64,000 nucleotides of DNA from Gallionella sp. (GCA_030645535.1 JAUSNM010000113.1:1-64000), one strand, 5' to 3'; shown: positions 47,443-57,382, counted from the stretch's first letter. Numbers and translations: made by a program. Notes: generated from the sequence alone by a model not told the origin.

Positions 47443-48081
47443 ATGCTTTATGTCCCGCCTGCCGATAACGGCCTGGAACTGATCTACTGCGACGAGTCGC
47501 TGCTGGTGGTGAACAAGCCAGCCGGGCTGTTGTCCGTGCCTGGGCGAGGGGCGGACAAGCAGGATTGTCTGTCCGCGCGCCTCCAGCGCGAGTTCCCCGA
47601 TGCGCTGATCGTGCACCGGCTGGACATGGCGACTTCCGGTTTGCTGGTGTTCGCACGCGGTATTGAAATGCAGCGCCGCCTTTGTGAAATTTTCCGCGAG
47701 CGTGAGGTGGAAAAACGCTACGTAGCCGTAGTGGCGGGGCAAGTGCAGCCTGAAACCGGCGAGGTGGATCTGCCTGTCGCCGCCGACTGGCCGAACCGCC
47801 CCTTACGCAAAATCGACGCCGAGACGGGAAAACCCTCGCTGACGCGCTACCGGGTACTGGCACAAGGCACCGATACCACCCGCATGGAACTTGAGCCGGT
47901 CACAGGTCGCACGCATCAGTTACGCGTACACATGACGGCAATTGGTCACCCGATTCTGGGAGATGGCTTGTATGGTGATCCTGCAAGTGCGCCACGGCTG
48001 CTGTTACATGCGCTGTCGTTAAGTTTGCCTCACCCGGAAAGTCATGCGCCGCTCAACTTTGTCTGCCCTGCTGCGTTCTGA
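47443..48081 (+). CDS. RluA-family rRNA/tRNA pseudouridine synthase
   Basis: 212 residues, without an S4 domain, like E. coli RluA. IYCDESLLVVNKPAGLLSVP, the catalytic Asp in HRLDMATSGLLVFA, GRTHQLRVHMTAIGHPILGD are all family motifs. It isomerises uridine to pseudouridine in 23S rRNA and tRNA. It follows phnA by 26 bases. Confidence 0.92.
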   Translation: MLYVPPADNGLELIYCDESLLVVNKPAGLLSVPGRGADKQDCLSARLQREFPDALIVHRLDMATSGLLVFARGIEMQRRLCEIFREREVEKRYVAVVAGQVQPETGEVDLPVAADWPNRPLRKIDAETGKPSLTRYRVLAQGTDTTRMELEPVTGRTHQLRVHMTAIGHPILGDGLYGDPASAPRLLLHALSLSLPHPESHAPLNFVCPAAF

Positions 48082-48130
48082 ATGGCATTGGTTATAATGC
48101 GCCCTGCCCATCACTGATCAGGAATCACCC

Positions 48131-48502
48131 ATGTCCGCCCCTAACCGTGCCGCAATATTCGGCCTGAGCTTTATCGCCGTAATCATCGCAGGCTTCGCCG
48201 CCTATATCTGGATAGCCTTGCACTGGAGTTACTCCGAAGGTGAACGCGCAGGTTTTATGCAAAAGCTGTCGCATAAAGGATGGCTGTGCAAGACATGGGA
48301 AGGTGAGCTGTCTCTGGTAGCCCTCCCCGGCGCCGCACCCGAGAAATTCAACTTCTCGGTGCGGGACGAGGCCATCGCTCGGCAAATCAATGCGAGTGTC
48401 GGCCAACGCGTCGCGCTCACCTATCAGCAGCACAAGGGGCTGCCGACTTCCTGCTTCGGTGAAACTGAATATTTCGTGACTGAGGTCAAGGTCGTCAAGT
48501 GA
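48131..48502 (+). CDS. Membrane-anchored periplasmic protein of unknown function
   Basis: 123 residues. One N-terminal membrane helix (IFGLSFIAVIIAGFAAYIWI) followed by a periplasmic domain (WLCKTWEGELSLVALPG, RVALTYQQHKGLPTSCFGET) with two cysteines that could form a disulfide. I recall similar sequences in other betaproteobacteria but no known function. Probably alone in its transcription unit, before the Tim44-like gene. Confidence 0.72.
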   Translation: MSAPNRAAIFGLSFIAVIIAGFAAYIWIALHWSYSEGERAGFMQKLSHKGWLCKTWEGELSLVALPGAAPEKFNFSVRDEAIARQINASVGQRVALTYQQHKGLPTSCFGETEYFVTEVKVVK

Positions 48503-48559
48503 AATAATCGCGCCGGGATGAAACTTATCCCCAACCGGGTTGCCTGATGCCACGCAACC

Positions 48560-48589
48560 TTCTGGCAATGGTAGCGTTGCTGTTATACT
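48560..48589 (+). promoter_or_regulatory. Candidate sigma-70 promoter for the Tim44-like gene
   Basis: TTCTGG (48560-48565) and TATACT (48584-48589) with 18-base spacing, about 30 bases before the start codon; weak -35. Confidence 0.4.
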
Positions 48590-48621
48590 CCGCCCAGTAT
48601 CAACCGACGAATGAGGAATAC

Positions 48622-49482
48622 ATGAAAAAATTATTGATGTTGTTGACGATTGCTTTAACTTGTTTGAGTTTATTTGCCACGACCGCTGAAGCCAAGCGTT
48701 TTGGCGGCGGCAGCAGTTCCGGCAAGCAGCGCACGATGGCGCCGCAACAGGCACAAAAAGCGCCGACAGCAGCGCCTGCCGCAGCACCTGCAGCGCCCGC
48801 TTCGACCGGCAACAAGTGGATGGGCCCTCTGGCAGGCCTGGCAATCGGCGCGGGCTTGGCCACGATGTTCGCTGGCGGCATGGGCGGAATGGGTGGTTTA
48901 GGCGGTGCGATGAGCAGCATTCTGATGGCACTGCTCGCAGCCGGCGCCGTGATGTTCGCGATTTCGATGTTCCGCAAGAAGCAGCAACAACCAGCCATGC
49001 AGTCGATGCAATACGCAGGAGCGGGTGCACCTTACCAGGCACCTGAACCCATGCAGTACACAGGTGGCTCGGCAGCCGTTGCAGCCCCGGTAGCCGGCCA
49101 CATTCCAGCGGATTTCCCGGTGGATAGTTTCCTGCGCAGCGCCAAGACTTCGTTCATCCGCCTGCAAGCCGCGAATGACCGCAAGGACTTGAACGACATC
49201 CGCGAATACACCACGCCGGAAATGTTTGCTGAAATCTCCATGCAGATGCATGAGCGCGACAACACGCCGCAAACCACCAACGTGATCGCGATCAACGGCG
49301 AATTGCTGGAAGTGGCAAATGAAGGCGACTGGGCAATTGCCAGCGTGCGTTTCACCGGCCAGCTGAGTGAAAACAACGGCGTTGCAGAAAACGTGGATGA
49401 AATCTGGCACGTGCAGAAGAATCTGAAAGATGACAAGTCAGTCTGGCTGCTGTCGGGTATTCAGCAAACCAACCTGCACTAA
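48622..49482 (+). CDS. Tim44-like domain protein
   Basis: 286 residues from the ATG at 48622 with GAGGAA upstream. Signal peptide (LLMLLTIALTCLSLFATTAEA), an Ala/Pro/Gln-rich linker, a Gly/Met-rich hydrophobic segment (GLATMFAGGMGGMGGLGGA) with a membrane helix after it, then a Tim44-like C-terminal domain (FLRSAKTSFIRLQAANDRKDL, DEIWHVQKNL). Bacterial members are membrane-associated and often lie near ubiJ/ubiB, as here; function unknown. Confidence 0.88.
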   Translation: MKKLLMLLTIALTCLSLFATTAEAKRFGGGSSSGKQRTMAPQQAQKAPTAAPAAAPAAPASTGNKWMGPLAGLAIGAGLATMFAGGMGGMGGLGGAMSSILMALLAAGAVMFAISMFRKKQQQPAMQSMQYAGAGAPYQAPEPMQYTGGSAAVAAPVAGHIPADFPVDSFLRSAKTSFIRLQAANDRKDLNDIREYTTPEMFAEISMQMHERDNTPQTTNVIAINGELLEVANEGDWAIASVRFTGQLSENNGVAENVDEIWHVQKNLKDDKSVWLLSGIQQTNLH

Positions 49483-49484
49483 GC

Positions 49485-50078
49485 ATGATCGCCCGGCTCT
49501 CTGCGTCAGCATTGAATCATTTGCTCGCGCAGAACAGCTGGGCATTCGAGCGGCTGGTGCATTTTTCCGGCAAGACGGCGCGATTTGACATCGCGCCGTT
49601 ATCGTTTGCGTACACCATTCTTCCTGACGGCACACTTACCCGCGCAGACAAGACAGCCGGCGCAGATGCAGCATGCGTAATCGCCCCGTCGCTTTTGCCG
49701 CGCCTTGCACTGCACGACGAATTGGCGCACGCAGAAATCCAAAGCTCAGGAGACGCCGCGCTGCTTGCGGAAATTTTCTTCCTGTCGCGCAATTTGCGCT
49801 GGGATGCGGCGGAAGACTTGAGCCATGTAACCGGTGACATCGCGGCGGAACGCATCGTCCAGACAGTACAAAACAGGCCATTCGGCGCATCGGCTGTCAA
49901 TCTGGCGCAGGCTGCGGCGGAATACTTCACAGAAGAACAACCCCTGATCGCCAAACCACAGCAGATCAATTCATTCATGCAGCAGGTAGACACGTTGCGC
50001 GACGACATGGCAAGACTCGAACAGCGCATCAAAGCCCTCTCCCCCGGCCCCTCTCCCGCAAGCGGGCGAGGGGGGTAA
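49485..50078 (+). CDS. ubiJ: Ubiquinone biosynthesis accessory factor UbiJ (SCP2 domain)
   Basis: 197 residues. SCP2-like lipid-binding domain in the first 110 residues, then an amphipathic helical C-terminus ending in a coiled coil ([17 protein letters not shown]). It binds the Q intermediates for the Ubi complex. The last 14 residues ([14 protein letters not shown]) are read from palindromic repeat F and are not family-like. The start lies just after the Tim44-like stop. Confidence 0.9.
   Translation: MIARLSASALNHLLAQNSWAFERLVHFSGKTARFDIAPLSFAYTILPDGTLTRADKTAGADAACVIAPSLLPRLALHDELAHAEIQSSGDAALLAEIFFLSRNLRWDAAEDLSHVTGDIAAERIVQTVQNRPFGASAVNLAQAAAEYFTEEQPLIAKPQQINSFMQQVDTLRDDMARLEQRIKALSPGPSPASGRGG
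50035..50077. repeat. C/G-rich palindromic repeat, copy F
   Basis: CCCTCTCCCCC, GGCCCCTCTCCCGC-AA-GCGGGCGAGGGGGG. It encodes the end of ubiJ and its G-rich end precedes the ubiB start, likely as the ribosome site. Confidence 0.8.
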
Positions 50079-50083
50079 CTATC

Positions 50084-51598
50084 ATGCGCTTCTTTCGCCT
50101 CTTCAAAATCATCTTTGTCGTACTGAGCTTCGGGCTGGACGAGTTTTTGCTGGCACATGAACGGGTGCGCTGGTTACGTGCCCCGCTCAATCGACTGTTG
50201 TTCATGCGCGACATTTCACAACCGCGTGCAGTGCGTTTGCGGCTGGCGCTGGAAAGTCTGGGACCGATTTTCGTCAAGTTCGGACAAATGCTCTCGACAC
50301 GGCGCGACCTGATGCCGACTGATCTGGCCGATGAGCTGGCCAAGTTGCAGGATCAGGTACCGCCGTTTCCCTCCGCACAGGCCGTTGCCCTGCTGGAAGC
50401 CACCTACAAGAAGCCCCTGCTTGAAGTATTCAAGCGCTTCGATGAAACGCCGATCGCCAGCGCATCGGTAGCCCAGGTGCATTTCGCCGAGCTGCACGAT
50501 GGGCGCGAAGTGGCGGTTAAAATCCTGCGTCCCGGCATCACACTCACCATTGCGCATGACATCGCACTGATCAAGATCGCAGCCGATTTGATTGCTTTGG
50601 TTTGGGCCGATGGCCGCCGCCTGAAACCACGCCGCGTGATCGAGGAATTCGAGAAGCATCTGTCAGACGAACTCGATCTGACACGCGAAGCCGCCAACGG
50701 CAGCCAGCTCAGACGCAACTTCGCCAGTTCAGGACTGCTGCTGGTTCCCGAAATGTTCTGGGATTACTGCACCAGCGACGTGATGGTCATGGAACGCATG
50801 TACGGCATGCCGGTCAGCCAGGTGGATGCTTTGCGCTGCGCGGGCGTGGATATCCCGAAGCTGGCGGCGAACGGGGTCGAGATTTTCTACACTCAGGTCT
50901 TCCGTGACGGGTTCTTTCACGCCGACATGCACCCTGGCAACGTTCAGGTGGCGTCAGATGGTCGTTATATCGCGCTGGATTTCGGCATCATGGGCACGCT
51001 GACCGATATCGACAAAAACTATCTCGCGCAGAATTTCATTGCCTTCTTTCAGCGCGATTACAAACGCGTCGCCGAAGTCCATATCGAATCCGGCTGGGCG
51101 CCTGCTAATACCCGCGTGGATGAGCTCGAATCGGCAATCCGTGCGGTATGTGAACCGATCTTTGACAGGCCATTACGCGAAGTCTCTTTCGGGCGTGTGC
51201 TGCTGCGTCTGTTCCAGACCTCGCGCCGTTTCGGCATCGAGATTCAGCCGCAGCTGGTGTTGCTGCAAAAGACACTGCTCAACATCGAAGGACTGGGATT
51301 GCAGCTCGATCCCGAACTGGACTTATGGAAGACCGCCAAGCCCTGGCTGGAACGCTGGATGAGCGAACAGGTAGGCTGGCGCGGCTTTTTCAAGTCCTTG
51401 CGCGAAGAAGCGCCGCGTTATGCCACACTGCTGCCACACCTGCCGCGTTTGCTGCATCAACGCCTGATCGACAACCCTTCTGCCGGGCTTGAATCATCCA
51501 TGCAACAGCTTCTGGTGCAGCAGCAACGCCGCAACACCTTGCTGACCATTATCGTCGGGATTATGCTGCTGCAGATGGTCTGGATGCTGCTGGGTTAA
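50084..51598 (+). CDS. ubiB: Ubiquinone biosynthesis protein UbiB
   Basis: 504 residues of the ABC1/ADCK atypical kinase family. [21 protein letters not shown] is the KxGQ motif, [17 protein letters not shown] the invariant Lys, [20 protein letters not shown] the catalytic loop with the DFG-like ALDFGIMG, and two membrane helices at the C-terminus. It uses ATPase activity to extract Q intermediates from membranes. The start follows the end of repeat F. Confidence 0.97.
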   Translation: MRFFRLFKIIFVVLSFGLDEFLLAHERVRWLRAPLNRLLFMRDISQPRAVRLRLALESLGPIFVKFGQMLSTRRDLMPTDLADELAKLQDQVPPFPSAQAVALLEATYKKPLLEVFKRFDETPIASASVAQVHFAELHDGREVAVKILRPGITLTIAHDIALIKIAADLIALVWADGRRLKPRRVIEEFEKHLSDELDLTREAANGSQLRRNFASSGLLLVPEMFWDYCTSDVMVMERMYGMPVSQVDALRCAGVDIPKLAANGVEIFYTQVFRDGFFHADMHPGNVQVASDGRYIALDFGIMGTLTDIDKNYLAQNFIAFFQRDYKRVAEVHIESGWAPANTRVDELESAIRAVCEPIFDRPLREVSFGRVLLRLFQTSRRFGIEIQPQLVLLQKTLLNIEGLGLQLDPELDLWKTAKPWLERWMSEQVGWRGFFKSLREEAPRYATLLPHLPRLLHQRLIDNPSAGLESSMQQLLVQQQRRNTLLTIIVGIMLLQMVWMLLG

Positions 51599-51624
51599 TT
51601 CCGGGTCATTGCGACTCACGCGGA

Positions 51625-54330
51625 TCAAATCACGGATTCACTGAGCTCAACTGTCTGTGCTCGCAGCATCTGCGCATACTCTTCAAAACCTTCCAGCGGC
51701 AATGGCCGGCTGAAGAAATAACCCTGATAGTTATTGCAGCCGGCATCGGCCAGAAAGTCTCGTTGCGATACTGTTTCCACGCCCTCGGCGATTACGCCCA
51801 TGCCGAGGGAGTTCGCCAGCGCAATGATGGTATTGGCAATGGCCGCATCGTTTGGATCGCTAAGCACGTCGCTGACAAAGGACCGGTCGATTTTCAACTG
51901 GTCCAGCGGCAGACGCTTCAGGTAAGAAAGCGACGAATATCCGGTGCCGAAATCGTCCAGCGAAAAACCAACGCCGCAGGCTTTGAGCGCAGACATCTTC
52001 TCGATTATCTTATCCACATTGGAGACGAGCAGGCTTTCGGTCAGCTCCAGCTTCAGTCGCTGCGGGTTGGCGCCGGTTTTTCCGAGTACCGCCAGTGCCT
52101 GCTCGACAAAATCGTTCTGGTGGAACTGGTGGGCGCTGACATTCACCGCCAGCGTGAGATGCGCCATTTCAGGCCGGGTCGCCCACATCGCCAATTGGGC
52201 GCATGCGGTTTCCATCACCCAGTTACCCAGAGGCATAATCAGCTTGGTATCTTCAGCCAATTGAATGAATTCGCCGGGCATCAACATGCCGCGTTTTGGA
52301 TGTTGCCAGCGTACCAGAACTTCGGCTCCCGTCAGGCGGTCTTCACCCTCAATCTGGGGTTGGTAGTGGAGCAAAAACTGTTTCTCATCGACAGCCCGTC
52401 GCAAATCATTCTCCAGCGTCGCGCGTTCCATCACGGCGGACTCCATGTCCGGATCAAAGAAATGAATCGCGTTACGACCCGCCTCCTTGGATCTGTACAT
52501 GGCAAGGTCGGCCTGCTTCATCAGGTTGTCGATCGAAGTATGCGGCCCCATGAACAGAGTCGCTCCGATACTCGGCGTATTGTGAAATTCGACATCATCC
52601 AGGTGATACTTCTGGTTGAGCGTGCTGAGAACAGTATTTCCCACAACCTCGGTCTGGGCAGCCGCACTAATCCTGCTATGGCTCAGGCAGGATAACACCA
52701 CCACGAATTCATCGCCGCCCAGCCGACCAACAGTATCGTCCGCACGAACACAACCGGTAAGACGTTGCGCTACCTGCTTCAACAGCAGGTCACCCACATG
52801 ATGACCCAGCGTATCGTTGATTGTTTTGAAGTTATCGAGATCAATAAAAATCAGCGCACTATAACCGCCGCTATGGGAATCGGTTATGGCCTGTCTTAAG
52901 CGTTCCATCAGGAGTGTACGGTTGGGCAGGCCGGTGAGCTGGTCATAGTAGGCGAGCTCGTTGATCCTGACCTCCGATTTTTTGCGCTCGGTAATGTCGT
53001 AATGTGAGCCGACATAATTGGTAACCTCGCCATTCTCATCCTTGACCGCCGAGATGGTCATCCATTTTGGAAACACCGTGCCATCTTTGCGCCGATCCCA
53101 GATTTCCCCTTGCCATAATCCCTGCTTGCCAATGGCATCCCACATCTCGCGATAAAACATGGCGTTGTGACGACCCGACTTGAAAATGCTCGGGGTCTTG
53201 CCCACGACCTCAGCAGGTGTGTAGCCGGTATTCTCGGTGAAGGCACGATTAATCTTCAGAATCACACTGTGGACATCGGTGACAATCATGGCTTCCTGAG
53301 AATCGAAGGCAGCTGCGGCGATGCGCAGGCTATTTTCTGTCTGCTTGCGCTCCGCAATCTCACGCAGATGGCTCTGATCAAGCTGCCACCGCGTGCGCGC
53401 CAGCAGGACGGCGAACAACATCAGCATGACGCTGCTGGCTGACGCCCACCACAAATAGAGTTGCACGTGGCGGTGATATTCCGCCAGTTGTTCCTCTTCG
53501 GATAATCCGGCAATGACGGTCAGGGGAAAATCATAAAGCTTGCGGGCACTGGTATATCGACGCACGCCGTCCCACGAACTGACCAGAACCTGGGGTGCGC
53601 TGTCATCCTGTTCCGCGCCCGGCGCCATCGACGAGTAATCGACCATATCGCCGACAGAAACCAGATCACCCGTGCGCCTTGCCCGGAATACGCCGTCTGT
53701 TCCCAGAAGCCCGATAACACCCTGCGCGCCCAATTGCGACAGCTCATAGCCGCTGACGAAATAGGCGGCGTCGACCGATACTGTCACCACGCCGGCGAAG
53801 GATCCATCGACGGCAAGGAGCCGGCGGCTGAACTGCAATTCTTCGAAACCAGGTGGAGGACGACTCACAGCGAGCGCATCGCTCTGGCGCGCCATCTTGA
53901 AGTTATCCTGTTCGGCGATATTCGTCATGACGTTCGTCCGGGTGCTTGCCACGACATCGCCATGACGATCCGCGATGCTGACGACGAATAACAGGTCCGC
54001 CGGCAATAAGGCGCTTGACTTGAGTTCAAGCAGCGCGTCCTGCTCACCCTTGATTTCAAAAGTATATTTGACCAACTTCAGGGTCTGATCGATTTCACGC
54101 AGTGCACGCGCGGCCTGTGCCTGATAAGTCGCGACCAGCTCCTGGCTCAGGACAGTTGCGGTGCGCACGGCACCTGTGCGTTCGACGTCAATGAGGTGCA
54201 GGATCACAGCCCAGGCTGCGACCAGAATAAACAGTGCAAATACCGGGAACAGCATATAGGAATAAGTTGCTTCACTAATCCAGTGCCGGATTTTGCTGAC
54301 TGCAAGCCTTAAGAAACTAATCGAAAGCAT
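51625..54330 (-). CDS. Cache-PAS-GGDEF-EAL membrane sensor
   Basis: 901 residues. Two membrane helices (around 25-48 and 295-318) flank a periplasmic Cache-like domain (VVSIADRHGDVVASTRTNV, DGVFRARRTGDLVSVGD); then a PAS domain (residues 345-460), a GGDEF domain with intact GRLGGDEFVVVL near residue 538 and an EAL domain with EVLVR near residue 669. It may make and break c-di-GMP. It is the last of three genes with a porin and a periplasmic binding protein. Confidence 0.95.
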   Translation of the reverse strand: MLSISFLRLAVSKIRHWISEATYSYMLFPVFALFILVAAWAVILHLIDVERTGAVRTATVLSQELVATYQAQAARALREIDQTLKLVKYTFEIKGEQDALLELKSSALLPADLLFVVSIADRHGDVVASTRTNVMTNIAEQDNFKMARQSDALAVSRPPPGFEELQFSRRLLAVDGSFAGVVTVSVDAAYFVSGYELSQLGAQGVIGLLGTDGVFRARRTGDLVSVGDMVDYSSMAPGAEQDDSAPQVLVSSWDGVRRYTSARKLYDFPLTVIAGLSEEEQLAEYHRHVQLYLWWASASSVMLMLFAVLLARTRWQLDQSHLREIAERKQTENSLRIAAAAFDSQEAMIVTDVHSVILKINRAFTENTGYTPAEVVGKTPSIFKSGRHNAMFYREMWDAIGKQGLWQGEIWDRRKDGTVFPKWMTISAVKDENGEVTNYVGSHYDITERKKSEVRINELAYYDQLTGLPNRTLLMERLRQAITDSHSGGYSALIFIDLDNFKTINDTLGHHVGDLLLKQVAQRLTGCVRADDTVGRLGGDEFVVVLSCLSHSRISAAAQTEVVGNTVLSTLNQKYHLDDVEFHNTPSIGATLFMGPHTSIDNLMKQADLAMYRSKEAGRNAIHFFDPDMESAVMERATLENDLRRAVDEKQFLLHYQPQIEGEDRLTGAEVLVRWQHPKRGMLMPGEFIQLAEDTKLIMPLGNWVMETACAQLAMWATRPEMAHLTLAVNVSAHQFHQNDFVEQALAVLGKTGANPQRLKLELTESLLVSNVDKIIEKMSALKACGVGFSLDDFGTGYSSLSYLKRLPLDQLKIDRSFVSDVLSDPNDAAIANTIIALANSLGMGVIAEGVETVSQRDFLADAGCNNYQGYFFSRPLPLEGFEEYAQMLRAQTVELSESVI

Positions 54331-54384
54331 CGCTTTTATCCCCGAAAAACACCGGCCTGCATGTCCATTATGGCGTCTTTCGCG

Positions 54385-54828
54385 CTAATCCCGAGTCAAA
54401 GCCTTGACGCTGTCATCGACCATATTCCGCTGTATATATCCGATTGCATTGGGGTTTTCGACGAGCAGTCTTTTCACTTCGCTATCGTTCAATACCGCTT
54501 TCGGCGGCCGCCCTCTGCCGGTAAAAATAAGCTTAGCCCAACTGGCCTTGATTTGCGCGGCAGACTTTCCGGCGAATAGTAAGTAAAACTCGTTGCGCGA
54601 TGCCGCCCCCTCGGTCTGGTCGATAGGCAAGGCACGATCGCCATTGGGAAAGAGTGTGGTCTTGCCCATAAAAATATTCACGATCTGCTCATTACTGAGA
54701 GAAGTCACCGCACTTTTGGCCGAGACCACAGCAACCACGTCAGCCAGCGACGCGCTGCAATTCAGACTCAGCACAAGCCCTGCGGCAGCTAATGCAAGAC
54801 GGTTCAGAAGGGATAGGTTATTTTTCAT
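54385..54828 (-). CDS. Small PstS-like periplasmic binding protein
   Basis: 147 residues from the ATG at 54828, which shares one base with the porin stop. Signal peptide (NLSLLNRLALAAAGLVLSLN), then a short binding fold: SNEQIVNIFMGKTTLFPNG, IDQTEGAASRNEFYLLFAG and ENPNAIGYIQRN are PstS-type phosphate-binding blocks. About half the usual length of PstS; probably a ligand-sensing protein rather than part of an uptake ABC system. Confidence 0.84.
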   Translation of the reverse strand: MKNNLSLLNRLALAAAGLVLSLNCSASLADVVAVVSAKSAVTSLSNEQIVNIFMGKTTLFPNGDRALPIDQTEGAASRNEFYLLFAGKSAAQIKASWAKLIFTGRGRPPKAVLNDSEVKRLLVENPNAIGYIQRNMVDDSVKALTRD

Positions 54829-56123
54829 CAGAATACCCAATCCACAGTCGCGCTGACGAGGTTGAAACTGCTGCCTGTTTTAAATCCCGGCTGAAGGTTG
54901 ATCAACAGGCCGGAAGATCCTGCATCAAGGGTGACATGCTCATATTGCAGCTTGATGTCGGTATTCTTCATGATGTCCCAGCGGCAGCCGACGGTGACGG
55001 TCGTCCCGGTGGTGGGTTTCAGAAACCCGTTGAGTCCGGCATTGAGGCCGGCAGCATAACCTTGCATGAACGGGTTCACGAGTCCCAGGTTCAATCCGGG
55101 ATCGCTGGTGGTACTGAGTTTTTTTGACCTGCTATAGGCGACAAAAGGCGTGAACTCGCCTGTCCGGTAGCCGCTGCTGACATACCAGGCACGCTGTTCG
55201 CCCATGAACGAGGGCAGAATTTTACTTTGGCCGATTTCGCTCATCAGGAACCATTTGCCCGGATCGTAACTCGCGCTGGCCCCCCAGAAGGTTATGGGCA
55301 CCTTGTATGAACCGTATTTATTGGCGAGATTGATGCCTTGTGCGCCGAATGCGGGGTTCTTGAACAGATCAAAGAAGGCATTGACGCCGTCCAGGCTTAA
55401 ATTGGAGTGCTGGTACGCCAGACGCAGGATCGTCGGGCCGGATTCATAGGTATCGAAAACACCCCAGCTGTTCCTCGCCGGATTGTTTGATGCAGCCGGA
55501 TGGGATGCAGTGCCGGGACTTTTCAGATTATCCACGCCGTAAAAGCCCTGTATCGTGTTGGTTGCCTCGCCGAAGTGGAAGCGGTAACTGACATCCGCAC
55601 CATCATTGACATTGACCGGCATCATGTTGTAGACATCCAGCGGCGGGCGAACCCAGGGGTAGGCATAGCCGACATTGCGATAATCGGAGGCCAGAAAGGT
55701 CGACATCACGATCCGTCCCAGACGGACGCTCGAATCGGGGGTGAACTCGTATTTGATGTTCGCCCATTCCAGCGAGGGCGTATAGGTATTGTCGTAACGC
55801 AGTTGCGATATGGCTTGCACGACCGCTGATAACTGCGGGGTGAATTTGGCGTCAAGCTGCAAGGCGAACCGGCTGTCGACACCGCCGCTCCAGTTCTGGC
55901 TGTAGCCGGCGCCACTTGGCTTATACCAGGGACTGTTGGTGTAGTCCGCCTGGTGCTCGGTGGAATGAACAAAACCTACCGTGCCAAAGCCACTGACCGA
56001 AAATATTGACGTGTCATGCTCTTCCGCGCGGGCATCAACAGCGCAGACCATCATCGTCATCAGAGCGATGCTGGTCAGCATAGCTGACATGCGGTTAAAG
56101 GCTGGTTTACATAGCGCCGGCAT
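54828..56123 (-). CDS. Outer-membrane porin
   Basis: 431 residues. Signal (MLTSIALMTMMVCAVDARA) then a beta barrel with alternating hydrophobic/polar strands and the terminal Phe (SATVDWVF) required by the Bam system. Several earlier ATGs are possible. It leads the operon with a periplasmic binding protein and a c-di-GMP sensor, suggesting it delivers the sensed compound. Confidence 0.88.
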   Translation of the reverse strand: MPALCKPAFNRMSAMLTSIALMTMMVCAVDARAEEHDTSIFSVSGFGTVGFVHSTEHQADYTNSPWYKPSGAGYSQNWSGGVDSRFALQLDAKFTPQLSAVVQAISQLRYDNTYTPSLEWANIKYEFTPDSSVRLGRIVMSTFLASDYRNVGYAYPWVRPPLDVYNMMPVNVNDGADVSYRFHFGEATNTIQGFYGVDNLKSPGTASHPAASNNPARNSWGVFDTYESGPTILRLAYQHSNLSLDGVNAFFDLFKNPAFGAQGINLANKYGSYKVPITFWGASASYDPGKWFLMSEIGQSKILPSFMGEQRAWYVSSGYRTGEFTPFVAYSRSKKLSTTSDPGLNLGLVNPFMQGYAAGLNAGLNGFLKPTTGTTVTVGCRWDIMKNTDIKLQYEHVTLDAGSSGLLINLQPGFKTGSSFNLVSATVDWVF

Positions 56124-56617
56124 GCTTAGTCCCGTTTCAAATTTGATGTTTATTGCGCCTGGTCAGTCACGCTTAGATTAAACGTTTGCACCTGTATCCG
56201 ATGGTGACAATACCAGACAAATGCTGTCGGGACTAATGGGATACGCTTATTTTAAGTAGGGAAAATCCTAGCGACAAGCAAGACGGCCTTGGCAGTCCGA
56301 AGCTGTTCTGCAAGATGCTTTGGATGGTGGCTTGGATCTCCAGGCCTAAGAGTTAAGATATTGAGGATAAAACTTTGGAGCGCGCATCACCTGTCCATTC
56401 CCGGACGGGCATGAATGTTCGTTGATTCTGAAAACCGCAGTTCTATCCGCAGATTACGCAGATTCACACAGATTAACAACAAGTTATGAAATAACTGTTC
56501 GCCACCCCAATGGTGAGCCAAGTGTGCATATAAGTATTTGTTTAATCTGCGTTAATCCATTTAATCTGTGGATAACAGCTTTTCCAGGTTGATTAACGCG
56601 TGTTTGTTTTTTCAGAA
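56124..56617. other. Intergenic region between porin and parA
   Basis: About 490 bases without a gene. The half next to the porin should hold its promoter, although no clear -10/-35 was seen. The half next to parA is filled by an inverted-repeat-bounded element (56424-56622). Confidence 0.6.
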
Positions 56618-56622
56618 TCAGG
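56424..56622. repeat. Inverted-repeat-bounded element with internal CAGATTA repeats
   Basis: The ends TGATTCTGAAAA (left) and its complement (right) match, and inside each end there are imperfect copies of ATCCACAGATT / GCAGATT sequences in opposite orientation. The right end includes the parA stop codon. It resembles a non-autonomous mobile repeat. Confidence 0.6.
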
Positions 56623-57382
56623 AAAAAAAGCCGCTGTCCCACAATTCCCGGGTCAGGGCCTGATAGTCCACAGCGCCCGGGCTCTTGGGTGCATATTGAA
56701 ATATATCCTGCCCGTGCATCGGGCTGGTCGCCAGTCCCACCGTCTCGCTGATGCGCGCAGTGCAGACAATTTCGCCAAATCGGGCTTTCAGCTTGTCGTA
56801 TATCTCGAAGGAGAGTTTGCGCCGGGAATCGAAACGCGTCACCAGAATACGCCGCTCTATCTTGCGATTGAGTTTGGTTTCCAGCACATTCAGCGCGCTG
56901 TCCAGCCTGTGCACGCCTTGCAGTGACAGGAAATCGGCGGATACCGGAATCAGCACACGATCCGCCGCAAGCAAGGCATTCAAGGTGAGCACACCCAGCA
57001 TCGGACAGCAGTCGATCATGATCGGCGCACCCGTGAGTGACATATCCTCGTTCAGGCCTCGCTTCAACAAGGTCGCGGCTTGAGGATCACTGCCAAACAG
57101 CGCGTCTATCTTGGCCAATTCCAGCACCGCAGGGACAGCTTGCCAGCCCCGTGTCGTGTCGCGCAGCAAACTGGCCAGCGGAGCCTTATGTTTGAAAAAG
57201 GCCGCCATACTGATATCTGACCGGACATTCCTGATCCCGCTGGCCAGCGTCAGGTGGCCCTGCGGATCCATATCGAGGGCGATGGGATGCTTCTGCGCAA
57301 TACTCAGCGCAGCAGTCACGTTCAGACAGGTGGTGGTTTTGCCGACCCCACCCTTTTGATTAAATACGGCAATGACCGCCAT
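56618..57382 (-). CDS. ParA-family ATPase without an adjacent ParB
   Basis: 254 residues with a deviant Walker A (FNQKGGVGKTTTCLNV) at the N-terminus, Walker B-like MIDCCPMLG, and a C-terminal VTRFDSRRKLSFEIYDKL. It belongs to the ParA/MinD group that moves or positions cargo. No ParB or parS was recognised nearby; it may serve chromosome or protein positioning, or be a remnant of an island near the glmS end. Confidence 0.88.
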   Translation of the reverse strand: MAVIAVFNQKGGVGKTTTCLNVTAALSIAQKHPIALDMDPQGHLTLASGIRNVRSDISMAAFFKHKAPLASLLRDTTRGWQAVPAVLELAKIDALFGSDPQAATLLKRGLNEDMSLTGAPIMIDCCPMLGVLTLNALLAADRVLIPVSADFLSLQGVHRLDSALNVLETKLNRKIERRILVTRFDSRRKLSFEIYDKLKARFGEIVCTARISETVGLATSPMHGQDIFQYAPKSPGAVDYQALTRELWDSGFFS

